DNA from: an uncultured Pseudomonas sp.
Lineage (GTDB): Bacteria > Pseudomonadota > Gammaproteobacteria > Pseudomonadales > Pseudomonadaceae
Direction of reading: 5' to 3'
Length of the DNA: 64,000 nucleotides
Assembly: GCF_913774235.1 (NCBI RefSeq)
Contig: NZ_CAJYDW010000019.1
Location: 62,001 to 126,000, forward strand
Position numbers and translations under genes: made by a program. The notes under the pieces are model-generated. The model made no database searches. It was not told where the DNA came from and was given only the letters and a program-made list of their open reading frames with translations. This document shows, in pieces, positions 21,553 through 34,833 of this stretch. Each line of letters starts with the position of its first letter. The stretch's first letter is position 1.

Positions 21553-23151
21553 ATGTCCAATCTGCACGCCGACGAAGCCTTCCTCGGTCACTATCAGTTC
21601 ACTCACGATCCCTTCGCCGCTCGGGTACCCGGCTTCAAGTTCTTCCCGGCGCAACGCAAGCCGGTGCTGGGGCAACTGCACCACCTGGCACGTTACAGCC
21701 AGTTGCTGCTGGTGGTCAGCGGTCCGCAGGGCAGTGGCAAGACGCTGCTGCGCCAGGCGCTGGTGGCCAGCACCAAGAAGGAAGCCGTGCATTGCGTGGT
21801 GATCTCCGCACAGAACGGCGGCGACGCCCGTACCGTGCTGGGCCAGGTCGCCAAGGGGGTCGGGGCGAGCAGCCAGACTCCCGCGGCCATCCTCGAGCAG
21901 GCGGCGGAAGTGCGCCTGGCGGGGCAGGAGGTCTATATCCTGGTGGATGACGCCGAGGCGCTGGCCACTCCCGCGCTGGAAGCCCTGCTGGAACTGGCTG
22001 GTGGCGCCGAGAAGGAACGTCTGCACGTCTTCCTGTTCGGCGAGGCCGAGGTAGTGATGCGCCTCGAGGACATCGCCCAGGGTGAAGAGCGCTACCACGC
22101 CATCGAATTGCTGCCCTACAGCGAGAGCGAGGCCGAAGAATATCTGGCCCAACGCCTGGAAGGTGCCGGCCAAGGCCTGGAGATCTTCACCGACGAGCAA
22201 CTCGCGACCATTCACGAACGCTCCGGCGGCTGGCCGGGACGGCTCAACGAGGAAGCGCGGGACGTGCTGGTGGCTGGCATGAGCGCCCGCCGCAAGAAGG
22301 CCGCTGCGCCGGCCAAGAGCTCGCGCAACCTGCTGGCCGCCTTGCCGCGCAAGCATCTGGTCATCCTGGGCGTCGTGGTGCTGGCGGTGGGTGCCGCGGC
22401 GCTGTCGCTCAAGGGCGGCAAGAGCGAGGCGCCGGCCACTGCCGCGAGCGGCCAGGCGCTGCCGCTGGGTGGTCAGGGCTCGGCCTCGGCCAGCAAGGAC
22501 GCCCAGGTCGCGCCTATCCAGTTCGATGGCTCTTCCAAGCCGCTGCCCCTGCCGCTGGTAGGTGAATCGCAGCCGGTGATCCGCGAGCCCCTGGCGGAAG
22601 CGGCCGGGGGTCGCCAGGCTGGTACCGCAGCGGGCAATGACCTGGGGGCGGGCGGAGTACCGCCGACCGTGACCACGGACGCGCCGCCGATCAGCGATGA
22701 AGATGAGCTGCCCAGCCGCACGCCCGCGCGCACGCCGGCGCCCAGTGCCCCGGCGGTCGCCGCACCGGCGCCCAAGCACACGGCGTCCGCGCCGACGGCT
22801 CCGACACCCGCCAAGCCGGCTCCTGCCGCTGCTCCGGCCCATGCTGCCGGAGGTGCCGCCGCTGGCTGGTACGGCAGCCAGTCCGGGAGCAAGTATGCCC
22901 TGCAGGTCGTGGGGACCAGCACCGAGAAGGCCGCCCAGGCGTTCATCGCCAGCCAGGCCGACAGTGGCAACTTCCGTTATTTCAAGAAGAGCTACCAGGG
23001 CAAGGCGCTCTATGTGGTGACCTACGGTAGCTTCGCCAATCGCGCGGCAGCCGAGGCGGCGGTCAAGCAGCTGCCGGCCAAGGTCCAGGCCAGTAAACCC
23101 TGGCCGCGCACCTTCGCCAGCATTCAGCAGGACATCGCTACCAGTCGTTGA
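21553..23151 (+). CDS. DamX-like AAA and SPOR-domain membrane protein
   Basis: A 532-residue protein with an N-terminal AAA/ATPase region (Walker A GPQGSGKT at about 57-64; Walker B-like VYILVDDAEAL), one membrane span at about 275-293, a long Ala/Pro-rich periplasmic linker and a C-terminal SPOR domain (about 455-528, YALQVVGTSTEKAAQ to VVTYGSFANR). The fusion resembles DamX, a septal-ring protein, but with an ExeA-like ATPase in front; Pseudomonas has this gene after aroB. It probably acts at division sites. No symbol is assigned since equivalence to E. coli damX is by layout only. Confidence 0.85.
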   Translation: MSNLHADEAFLGHYQFTHDPFAARVPGFKFFPAQRKPVLGQLHHLARYSQLLLVVSGPQGSGKTLLRQALVASTKKEAVHCVVISAQNGGDARTVLGQVAKGVGASSQTPAAILEQAAEVRLAGQEVYILVDDAEALATPALEALLELAGGAEKERLHVFLFGEAEVVMRLEDIAQGEERYHAIELLPYSESEAEEYLAQRLEGAGQGLEIFTDEQLATIHERSGGWPGRLNEEARDVLVAGMSARRKKAAAPAKSSRNLLAALPRKHLVILGVVVLAVGAAALSLKGGKSEAPATAASGQALPLGGQGSASASKDAQVAPIQFDGSSKPLPLPLVGESQPVIREPLAEAAGGRQAGTAAGNDLGAGGVPPTVTTDAPPISDEDELPSRTPARTPAPSAPAVAAPAPKHTASAPTAPTPAKPAPAAAPAHAAGGAAAGWYGSQSGSKYALQVVGTSTEKAAQAFIASQADSGNFRYFKKSYQGKALYVVTYGSFANRAAAEAAVKQLPAKVQASKPWPRTFASIQQDIATSR

Positions 23152-23170
23152 TTCTTGCTTGACACGAAAG

Positions 23171-23217
23171 GAAAGCCCCGGTGCTATCACGAGAGTGACG
23201 CCGGGGCTTTCTTTTTT
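23171..23217 (+). terminator. Rho-independent terminator after the DamX-like gene
   Basis: GAAAGCCCCGG at 23171-23181 pairs with CCGGGGCTTTC at 23201-23211, followed by a run of T to 23217. It ends the pil-aro-damX transcription unit and separates it from gltB. Confidence 0.85.
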
Positions 23218-23251
23218 GCGTCATTGAATTTTCATCAGGTGTCATCGGTGT

Positions 23252-23279
23252 TTGTCGAAGCCATTTTTTTCGCTACACT
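23252..23279 (+). promoter_or_regulatory. Possible sigma70 promoter of gltBD
   Basis: TTGTCG at 23252-23257 and TACACT at 23274-23279 with a 16-bp spacer; about 88 bases upstream of the gltB ATG. The leader between them is AT-rich compared with the rest of the window. Confidence 0.4.
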
Positions 23280-23367
23280 GGACGGCCTTTGACTGTCCGA
23301 AAAAAGTTCAAATAAACGGACCGTTTTGTGATGCCTTCGCAATAACCTGATTGCCGGTGAGAGCGCT

Positions 23368-27816
<4,449 letters not shown>

Positions 27817-27879
27817 CGACTTCGATGCCGGCTCCGCAGGGCGCCGGTTTCACCGTGCTAGCTCGTGACGCCCAGTTGA

Positions 27880-29325
<1,446 letters not shown>

Positions 29326-29345
29326 CGTCCGACGGCTGTACAGCA

Positions 29346-29376
29346 GCCGACCGGTGCCGAGCCGGTCGGCTTTTTT
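29346..29376 (+). terminator. Rho-independent terminator of gltBD
   Basis: GCCGACCGG at 29346-29354 pairs with CCGGTCGGC at 29362-29370 around a 7-base loop, followed by six T. A decayed copy of this hairpin belongs to the gltD ghost (to 29571). Confidence 0.88.
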
Positions 29377-29393
29377 GTGGCTGAAAGATTATC

Positions 29394-29481
29394 GCGGCCA
29401 TGCCGGTGCGCCGTAGCGACCGCTCCTACGGGAAGTGATGCCTCTGTAGGAGCGATCGCTAAGGCGCAATGGCATGGCCGC
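29394..29481. repeat. REP pair, long-arm variant, between gltD and its ghost copy
   Basis: Two 38-nt inverted arms, 29394-29431 and 29444-29481, differ at only five paired positions by hand count; the loop is 12 nt. The arms carry the same ends as the other REP elements of the window (GCGGCCATG and CGCTCCTAC) but with about 14 extra bases in the middle, so they are a second subtype. The last six bases of the right arm, GGCCGC, are also the first six of the gltD ghost. Confidence 0.8.
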
Positions 29482-29571
29482 AACGCCGCCGCGGGAATCC
29501 TCGACCACCTAGGCGGCTAAGTCGCCATGGGTGGACAAGAGTTGAGCGGTGCCGGGCCGATCGGCTTTTTC
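29476..29571 (+). pseudogene. Decayed copy of the gltD 3' end with its terminator
   Basis: Gap-free alignment with 29281-29376, the last 15 codons of gltD including the stop plus its terminator: 75 of 96 bases identical by hand count, 40 of 45 within the coding part. It reads GRNAAAGILDHLGG-stop against [14 protein letters not shown]-stop in gltD. There is no gltD likeness upstream of 29476, where the REP arm begins. Four of the five coding differences change or could change codons, so this is either an old duplicate or the end of a foreign gltD. It is not translated as a gene. Confidence 0.82.
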
Positions 29572-29711
29572 TTGGGCGCTATTCGGGGGCGGGGCTGCGT
29601 TCTGGTGCAGCGAGAGGCGGGGGAGGGTGTTGGGGAGGCCGTGCCAGAGCGCTCGCCGCGCCCTGGCACAGGGTCTGCAAAGATCCCGGTTCTCTCTTCC
29701 GAGGTACTGCC
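29572..29711. other. Intergenic stretch before cynS, G-rich
   Basis: Together with the REP pair and gltD ghost this completes the 386-bp gap between gltD and cynS. It has G-runs at 29585-29589, 29591-29594, 29619-29623, 29625-29627 and 29632-29635 on the plus strand, able in principle to form a G-quadruplex in the leader of cynS. No clear sigma70 promoter was found and no CynR-type operator could be recognised. Confidence 0.4.
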
Positions 29712-30152
29712 ATGAACAAGCCTGAAATGACCGCTGCCATTCTCGCTGCCAAGCAGCGCCTGGGCCTGAGCTGGGCCGCGATCGCCGCCAGCCTGGAAAT
29801 GTCGCCGGTCTGGACTACTTCAGCCTGCCTGGGCATGAACAGCATGGCGCCCGAGGTAGCGGAGCGCCTGTGCCAGGTCCTGGAGTTGCCGGCCGAGGTA
29901 TCCCTGGCCCTGCAAGCCTTTCCGCATAAGCATTGGGACAAGGCCGTGCCGACCGATCCGCTGATCTATCGCTTCTACGAGATGATCAACGTCTACGGCG
30001 ATACCATCAAAACCCTGATCCACGAAGAATTTGGCGACGGCATCATGAGCGCCATCGACTTCAGCATGGACATCTCGCGGGTGGCCGATCCCAAGGGCGA
30101 CCGGGTGCAGATCGTCCTCAACGGCAAGTTCCTGCCCTACAAGAGCTGGTGA
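29712..30152 (+). CDS. cynS: Cyanate hydratase (cyanase)
   Basis: A 146-residue cyanase that converts cyanate and bicarbonate to CO2 and carbamate, which yields ammonia. The N-terminal helical HTH-like domain (to about 75) precedes the catalytic domain; the catalytic Arg, Glu and Ser are Arg87, Glu90 (YRFYEM) and Ser113 (GIMSAIDF). It is some 10 residues shorter at the N-terminus than the E. coli enzyme, but the fold appears whole. It stands alone, without cynT carbonic anhydrase, cynR or a cyanate transporter, just after the gltD ghost, so it was likely gained here. The same reading frame stays open upstream to 29469, but that part runs through the ghost and is not coding. Confidence 0.93.
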   Translation: MNKPEMTAAILAAKQRLGLSWAAIAASLEMSPVWTTSACLGMNSMAPEVAERLCQVLELPAEVSLALQAFPHKHWDKAVPTDPLIYRFYEMINVYGDTIKTLIHEEFGDGIMSAIDFSMDISRVADPKGDRVQIVLNGKFLPYKSW

Positions 30153-30170
30153 ACCGATCACCGCGATAGA

Positions 30171-30201
30171 CAAAAGGCACGCCCCGGCGCCGTGCCTTTT
30201 G
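30171..30201 (+). terminator. Probable terminator of cynS
   Basis: CAAAAGGCACG at 30171-30181 pairs with CGTGCCTTTTG at 30191-30201 around a 9-base loop. The T-run is only four bases, so termination may be partial. Confidence 0.6.
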
Positions 30202-30248
30202 CCAGCCGCTTTGCGACAATGCCGGCACTTTTGCTGCCGGATGTCGCC

Positions 30249-31316
30249 ATGACCGCCCTGAAGAACGACCGTTTCCTGCGTGCCCTGCTCAAGCAGCCGG
30301 TGGATGTCACCCCGGTGTGGATGATGCGCCAGGCCGGGCGTTACCTGCCCGAGTACCGCGCCAGCCGGGCCCGCGCCGGGGACTTCATGAGTCTGTGCAA
30401 GAACCCGCAGTTCGCCTGCGAGGTGACCCTGCAGCCGCTGGAACGCTATCCGCTGGATGCGGCCATCCTCTTCTCCGACATCCTCACCATCCCCGATGCC
30501 ATGGGTCAGGGCCTGTACTTCGAGACCGGCGAGGGCCCGCGCTTTCGTAAGGTGATCGATACTCCGGCGGACATCGAGGCGCTGCCGATTCCCGATGCCG
30601 AAAAGGATCTGGGCTACGTGATGGACGCGGTGCGCACCATCCGCGCCGCCCTGGATGGCCGGGTACCCTTGATCGGCTTTTCCGGCAGCCCCTGGACCCT
30701 GGCGACCTACATGATCGAAGGCGGCTCCAGCAAGGATTTCCGCAAGGCCAAGGCCATGCTCTACGACACCCCCGAAGCCCTGCACCTGTTGCTGGACAAG
30801 CTGGCCCAGGCGGTCACCGCCTACCTCAACGGCCAGATTCGCGCCGGCGCCCAGGCGGTGCAGATCTTCGATACCTGGGGCGGCAACCTGTCGGCGGCGG
30901 CCTACCAGGAATTTTCCCTGGCCTATATGCGCAAGATCGTCGCCGGGCTGATCCGCGAACATGAAGGACGCCGGGTGCCGGTGATCCTCTTCACCAAGAA
31001 CGGCGGTCTCTGGCTGGAAAGTCTGGCGGACAGCGGCGCCGAGGCCCTGGGCCTGGACTGGACCTGCGACCTCGGCGAAGCGCGCCGCCGCGTTGGCAGC
31101 AAGGTCGCCCTGCAGGGCAACATGGACCCCAGCGTGCTCTACGCCAAGCCGGCGGCCATTCGGGCCGAGGTAGGGCGCATCCTGGAAAGCTATGGCCAGG
31201 GCAGCGGCCACGTCTTCAACCTCGGCCACGGCATCACCCCCGAGGTGGACCCGACCCATGCCGGCGCCTTCATCGAGGCGGTGCACGAGTTGTCCGGGCG
31301 TTACCACCAGGGTTGA
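30249..31316 (+). CDS. hemE: Uroporphyrinogen decarboxylase
   Basis: A 355-residue heme-pathway enzyme that decarboxylates uroporphyrinogen III to coproporphyrinogen III. The [11 protein letters not shown] signature is at about 24-34 and the second signature [17 protein letters not shown] is present. The ATG at 30249 (MTALKNDRF) matches the family; the frame is open 57 bases upstream without likeness. In P. aeruginosa hemE follows gltD; here cynS and repeats lie between them. Confidence 0.97.
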   Translation: MTALKNDRFLRALLKQPVDVTPVWMMRQAGRYLPEYRASRARAGDFMSLCKNPQFACEVTLQPLERYPLDAAILFSDILTIPDAMGQGLYFETGEGPRFRKVIDTPADIEALPIPDAEKDLGYVMDAVRTIRAALDGRVPLIGFSGSPWTLATYMIEGGSSKDFRKAKAMLYDTPEALHLLLDKLAQAVTAYLNGQIRAGAQAVQIFDTWGGNLSAAAYQEFSLAYMRKIVAGLIREHEGRRVPVILFTKNGGLWLESLADSGAEALGLDWTCDLGEARRRVGSKVALQGNMDPSVLYAKPAAIRAEVGRILESYGQGSGHVFNLGHGITPEVDPTHAGAFIEAVHELSGRYHQG

Positions 31317-31408
31317 CTGTGCCGGGATCGGCACCGCCGATCCCAGTTCGAGCGAGCGAGTCGCTGCCGGTTGCGGCATAGTCGGGGTTTTCCCGATGGA
31401 GCGCCGCC

Positions 31409-32422
31409 ATGGCCCAGATGACCCCGGAAGACTTGCAGCAACTGGCCGAGGACGTGCTCCAGGCCCATGGCTTCAGCCCGGCGCAGGGCGCGGCCATCGC
31501 CGCCATGATGGTGGCCGGCCAGCGCGACGACTGCGCCTCCCATGGCATCTATCGGCTGCTGGGCATCGTCAAGACGCTCAAGGCCGGCAAGGTGGTGCCC
31601 GATGCCGAGCCGACGGTAGAGGACCTGGCCCCGGCCATCGTCCGCGTCGATGCCGGTGGTGGTTTCTCACCGCTGGCCTTCGAGGCCGGCTTGTCCTTGC
31701 TGGAGGCCAAGGCCCGCGCCTGCGGCCTGGCGGCCCTGGCGATCAACCGCTGCGTACACTTCTCGGCGCTCTGGGTGGAAATGGAAGCCCTCACCGCCCG
31801 TGGCCTGGTCGCCCTGGCCTGCAATCCGACCCAGGCCTATGTCGCTCCGGCGGGTGGTCGTCGCCCCCTGTTCGGCACCAATCCCATCGCCTTCGGCTGG
31901 CCGCGGCCCGAAGGGAATCCCTTCGTCTTCGACTTCGCCACCAGCGCCGTTGCCCGTGGTGAGATCGAGCTGCATCGCCGTGCCGGCAAGGCTCTGCCGG
32001 AGGGTTGGGGCGTGGATGCCGACGGCGCGTCCAGCAGCGATGCCCGCACCGTGCTGGAGGAGGGCGCCATGCTCACCTTCGGTGGCCACAAGGGGTCCGC
32101 CCTGGCTGCGATGATCGAGTTGCTGGCCGGCCCGCTGATCGGTGATCTCACCAGCCCCGAGTCTTCCGACTTCGACGCCGGCGCCGGCGGGCTGCCCTAT
32201 CATGGCGAACTCATCCTGGCCTTCGACCCCCAGCGTTTTCTCGGCGCTGCGGTGGCCGACTATCAACAGCGCGCTGAAGCGCTGTTCGCCGGTATCGAGG
32301 CCCAGGGTGCCCGGCTGCCGTCGCAGCGGCGCTACCAGGCGCGGGAACGTAATACCGCCCGCGGCTGGCTGGAGGTACCGGACGAGTTGCTCGCCGACGT
32401 CCGGGCGTTGCTGCCGGGCTGA
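31409..32422 (+). CDS. Ldh-family NAD(P)-dependent reductase, DpkA-like
   Basis: A 337-residue member of the malate/L-sulfolactate/L-lactate dehydrogenase family. It is closer in motif to Pseudomonas DpkA, the delta1-piperideine-2-carboxylate/pyrroline-2-carboxylate reductase of D-lysine and D-proline catabolism, than to malate dehydrogenases: shared patterns are HFSALWVEMEAL, RPLFGTNPIAF, FDFATSAVARGE and FGGHKGSALAAMIELLAG. The catalytic His would be that in RDDCASHG or CVHFSALW. No D-amino-acid oxidase or racemase gene is adjacent. Substrate is therefore an inference. An MFS gene follows 93 bases on. Confidence 0.75.
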   Translation: MAQMTPEDLQQLAEDVLQAHGFSPAQGAAIAAMMVAGQRDDCASHGIYRLLGIVKTLKAGKVVPDAEPTVEDLAPAIVRVDAGGGFSPLAFEAGLSLLEAKARACGLAALAINRCVHFSALWVEMEALTARGLVALACNPTQAYVAPAGGRRPLFGTNPIAFGWPRPEGNPFVFDFATSAVARGEIELHRRAGKALPEGWGVDADGASSSDARTVLEEGAMLTFGGHKGSALAAMIELLAGPLIGDLTSPESSDFDAGAGGLPYHGELILAFDPQRFLGAAVADYQQRAEALFAGIEAQGARLPSQRRYQARERNTARGWLEVPDELLADVRALLPG

Positions 32423-32515
32423 TGCTCAGCGCGATCCGCGTCACCTGCAGAGGACTGCGACGCCCCGACCTCTGAACCCCGTCGCAGGCTCAAGGTCCAC
32501 GGCTGGCCCCTTTTC

Positions 32516-34057
32516 GTGCCAGCCTGGGTCTTCATGTACGCCGACGACACCGACCGCCCCCATCACCGAGGTCTGCTGCTGCTGAGCATCACCCTCATGG
32601 TGCTCGTGTACTTCCTCGACAATCTGTCCATCGCCCTGGCCAATCGCTACGTCTATGGCGGCCTGGGCATCGACCAGCGCAGCTACACCCTGGCCACCGC
32701 CTGCTACAGCGCCGCGGTCATCCTTACCAGCGCGCCGCACCAGTGGTTCGCCCAGCGCCTGGGCTATCGCAACCTGATCTTCGCCGCGGTCGGCATCCAC
32801 CTGGTCGGCCAGGTGTTCTGCCTGGTCGCCACCGATCTGCCGACCTTCATCGCCGGTCGCGTGCTGATGGGCGCCGGCGCCGCCACCTTCTTCGCCGGGG
32901 CGCGGGTGCTGGTGCAGATGTACTTCTCCGGGCCCCAATTGCCGACCGGCATCCGCGCCTTCGCCTCGGGCGTGCCCTTGGGTGGTGCGCTGGCCTCCTT
33001 CACCACCGCGGAGTTGCTGGAAGGTCACCAGTGGCGCGCCATCTTCATGGTGCCGGCGCTGGCCTGCCTGCTGGTGGCATTGTGCGTCTGGCTGTCGCTG
33101 CCCCGGCGCTCCCATCCGCTGGAGAACTCCGGCGCGCCCTCGCTGCTGTCCATGGTGCTGTTGGCCGGTGGCAGTCTGTTGCTCACCATCACCACCCAGC
33201 GGCTGGCCTTCGACTTCTTCAGCGATGGGCCGCGGCTGGCCCTGGAGTTGCTGGCTGGGGTGGTCATCCTCGGGCTCTACATCTATTACGAGCGGGGCCT
33301 GGCGCGGCCGACCCTGGACTTCAAGCACGCCATCACGCCGGGCTTCCTCGCCGGCATGCTGTTCATGATGCTCAACTACTTCCTGCTCGGCGCCTACAAC
33401 TTCATCATCCCCCAGTACGTGGTCAATGCCCTGCAGGCGCCGGTTTATACCGCGGGTGGGGTCATGGCGCTCGGCTGGCTGTGCGGCCTGGCGCCGCTGT
33501 TGATGATCACCTCGGTGCGGCTGCGCGAGCGCTTTCCCTGGGGCGGCTTTCGCAAGTACCTGGTGGGCGGCTATCTGCTGCTGGCCGGCTATGGTTTCTG
33601 GATGGTGCGCCAGCACGCCGACGTGCCTCTCTATCAGCAGTTGGTTCCGGGCTTGATGATGCACGGCACCTACCTGATCGGCACCTTCGCGGTGATCATC
33701 ATGTACACCTTCATGCGCGTCGAGCCGGCCTATTTCAGCCAGGCCTACCAGATCAAGAACATGACCCAGCAACTGGTCATGCCCCTGGGCATCGTGCTGT
33801 CCAACGTCTTTCTGCAGTGGCGCGATGCCTTCCATGCCACGGTGCTCAGCGCTGCGGTCACGCCCTATGCCCAGACCTACCAGGCCTATGGCGAGCGCTA
33901 TCGGCAGGCGACTGGGACGGACAGCGCCCTGGCCCAGATCTCCAGTCTGGTCACCCGCCAGAGCCAGGTGCTGGGCTATCTCGACTACTTCTGGCTGGTC
34001 GGTTGGATCGGCCTGGCGCTGGCCGTCTACATGGCCATCCAGCGCCATTTCCGCTAG
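32516..34057 (+). CDS. MFS transporter, DHA2/EmrB-like
   Basis: A 513-residue integral membrane protein with about 14 hydrophobic segments, the size and layout of DHA2 drug:H+ antiporters such as EmrB. A motif-C-like stretch is not sharp, but [21 protein letters not shown] resembles the TM4-5 region. Long C-terminal soluble loop near 455-480 before the last span also fits EmrB-type proteins. No EmrA-like membrane-fusion partner or regulator is adjacent. Start may be GTG at 32516 or ATG at 32534. The substrate is unknown. Confidence 0.75.
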   Translation: MPAWVFMYADDTDRPHHRGLLLLSITLMVLVYFLDNLSIALANRYVYGGLGIDQRSYTLATACYSAAVILTSAPHQWFAQRLGYRNLIFAAVGIHLVGQVFCLVATDLPTFIAGRVLMGAGAATFFAGARVLVQMYFSGPQLPTGIRAFASGVPLGGALASFTTAELLEGHQWRAIFMVPALACLLVALCVWLSLPRRSHPLENSGAPSLLSMVLLAGGSLLLTITTQRLAFDFFSDGPRLALELLAGVVILGLYIYYERGLARPTLDFKHAITPGFLAGMLFMMLNYFLLGAYNFIIPQYVVNALQAPVYTAGGVMALGWLCGLAPLLMITSVRLRERFPWGGFRKYLVGGYLLLAGYGFWMVRQHADVPLYQQLVPGLMMHGTYLIGTFAVIIMYTFMRVEPAYFSQAYQIKNMTQQLVMPLGIVLSNVFLQWRDAFHATVLSAAVTPYAQTYQAYGERYRQATGTDSALAQISSLVTRQSQVLGYLDYFWLVGWIGLALAVYMAIQRHFR

Positions 34058-34248
34058 CGCCGACCGATCGCCAGGCCTTAAGCCGACGTTCAGCGAGCAG
34101 CTACCATACTGCTGACCCTTGCCGGTCGTGCCAGTCGCCGGAAGACTGCGCCGGTCGGCCACGTTCCAGTCGGTCCGGAGCTTGCATTGCTGGGCTGTCG
34201 AGCTTTGTGGAACAATGCGGGCAACGACATTTTTCAAGGGTGGCAGCC

Positions 34249-34722
34249 GTGATCGACGCTGATGGTTTTCGCCCCAATGTCGGCATCATTCTCGCCAACG
34301 ATGCCGGCCAAGTACTGTGGGCCCGCCGGATCAACCAGGATGCCTGGCAGTTTCCCCAGGGTGGGATCGATGATCGGGAGACGCCCGAAGAGGCGCTGTA
34401 CCGGGAGCTGAACGAAGAGGTAGGGCTGAGCCCCGACGACGTCCGTATCCTGGCCTGTACCCGGGGCTGGCTGCGCTATCGTCTGCCGCAGCGCATGGTG
34501 CGCACGCACAGCCGGCCGCTGTGCATCGGCCAGAAGCAGAAGTGGTTCCTGCTGCGGCTGACGGCGGAAGAGCAGCGCGTGCGGATGGACGTGACGGGCA
34601 AGCCGGAATTCGATGGCTGGCGCTGGGTGAGCTACTGGTACCCCTTGGGCCAGGTGGTGACCTTCAAGCGAGAGGTCTATCGGCGGGCGCTCAAGGAGTT
34701 GGCACCCCGCTTGCTGGCCTGA
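34249..34722 (+). CDS. rppH: RNA pyrophosphohydrolase (Nudix)
   Basis: A 157-residue Nudix hydrolase that removes pyrophosphate from the 5' ends of mRNA and so starts decay. The Nudix box GX5EX7REUXEEXGU is complete ([23 protein letters not shown], about residues 38-60). GTG start followed by [14 protein letters not shown], the family N-terminus; the open frame far upstream overlaps the MFS gene and is not coding. Next to ptsP, as is common in gammaproteobacteria. Confidence 0.97.
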   Translation: MIDADGFRPNVGIILANDAGQVLWARRINQDAWQFPQGGIDDRETPEEALYRELNEEVGLSPDDVRILACTRGWLRYRLPQRMVRTHSRPLCIGQKQKWFLLRLTAEEQRVRMDVTGKPEFDGWRWVSYWYPLGQVVTFKREVYRRALKELAPRLLA

Positions 34723-34833
34723 TTACCGGCTTGGCCGGTGCGAAAGAGGTGAGGAGAAGCTGTGGTCATGCAGGATGAACGACACGTGATGCACGCCGGC
34801 GGGCTCGCCGGGCGTCGACTGCGGAGGCGCTAG

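Noticed and set aside
29469-29711. N-terminal extension of cyanase
   Set aside because: The open frame passes through the REP arm and gltD ghost in another frame and has no likeness to cyanases; ATG at 29712 starts the family domain.
29394-29711. Integrative element attachment site at the gltD end
   Set aside because: A gene-end duplication can mark attL/attR, but the space between the copies is only a REP pair, there is no integrase, and the identity is lower and longer than a usual att core. Kept only as an alternative within the finding.
32743-34722. Apparent 659-codon protein ending in RppH
   Set aside because: The N-terminal 500 codons are an out-of-frame reading of the MFS gene, rich in Arg, Pro and His. 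RppH starts at the GTG at 34249.
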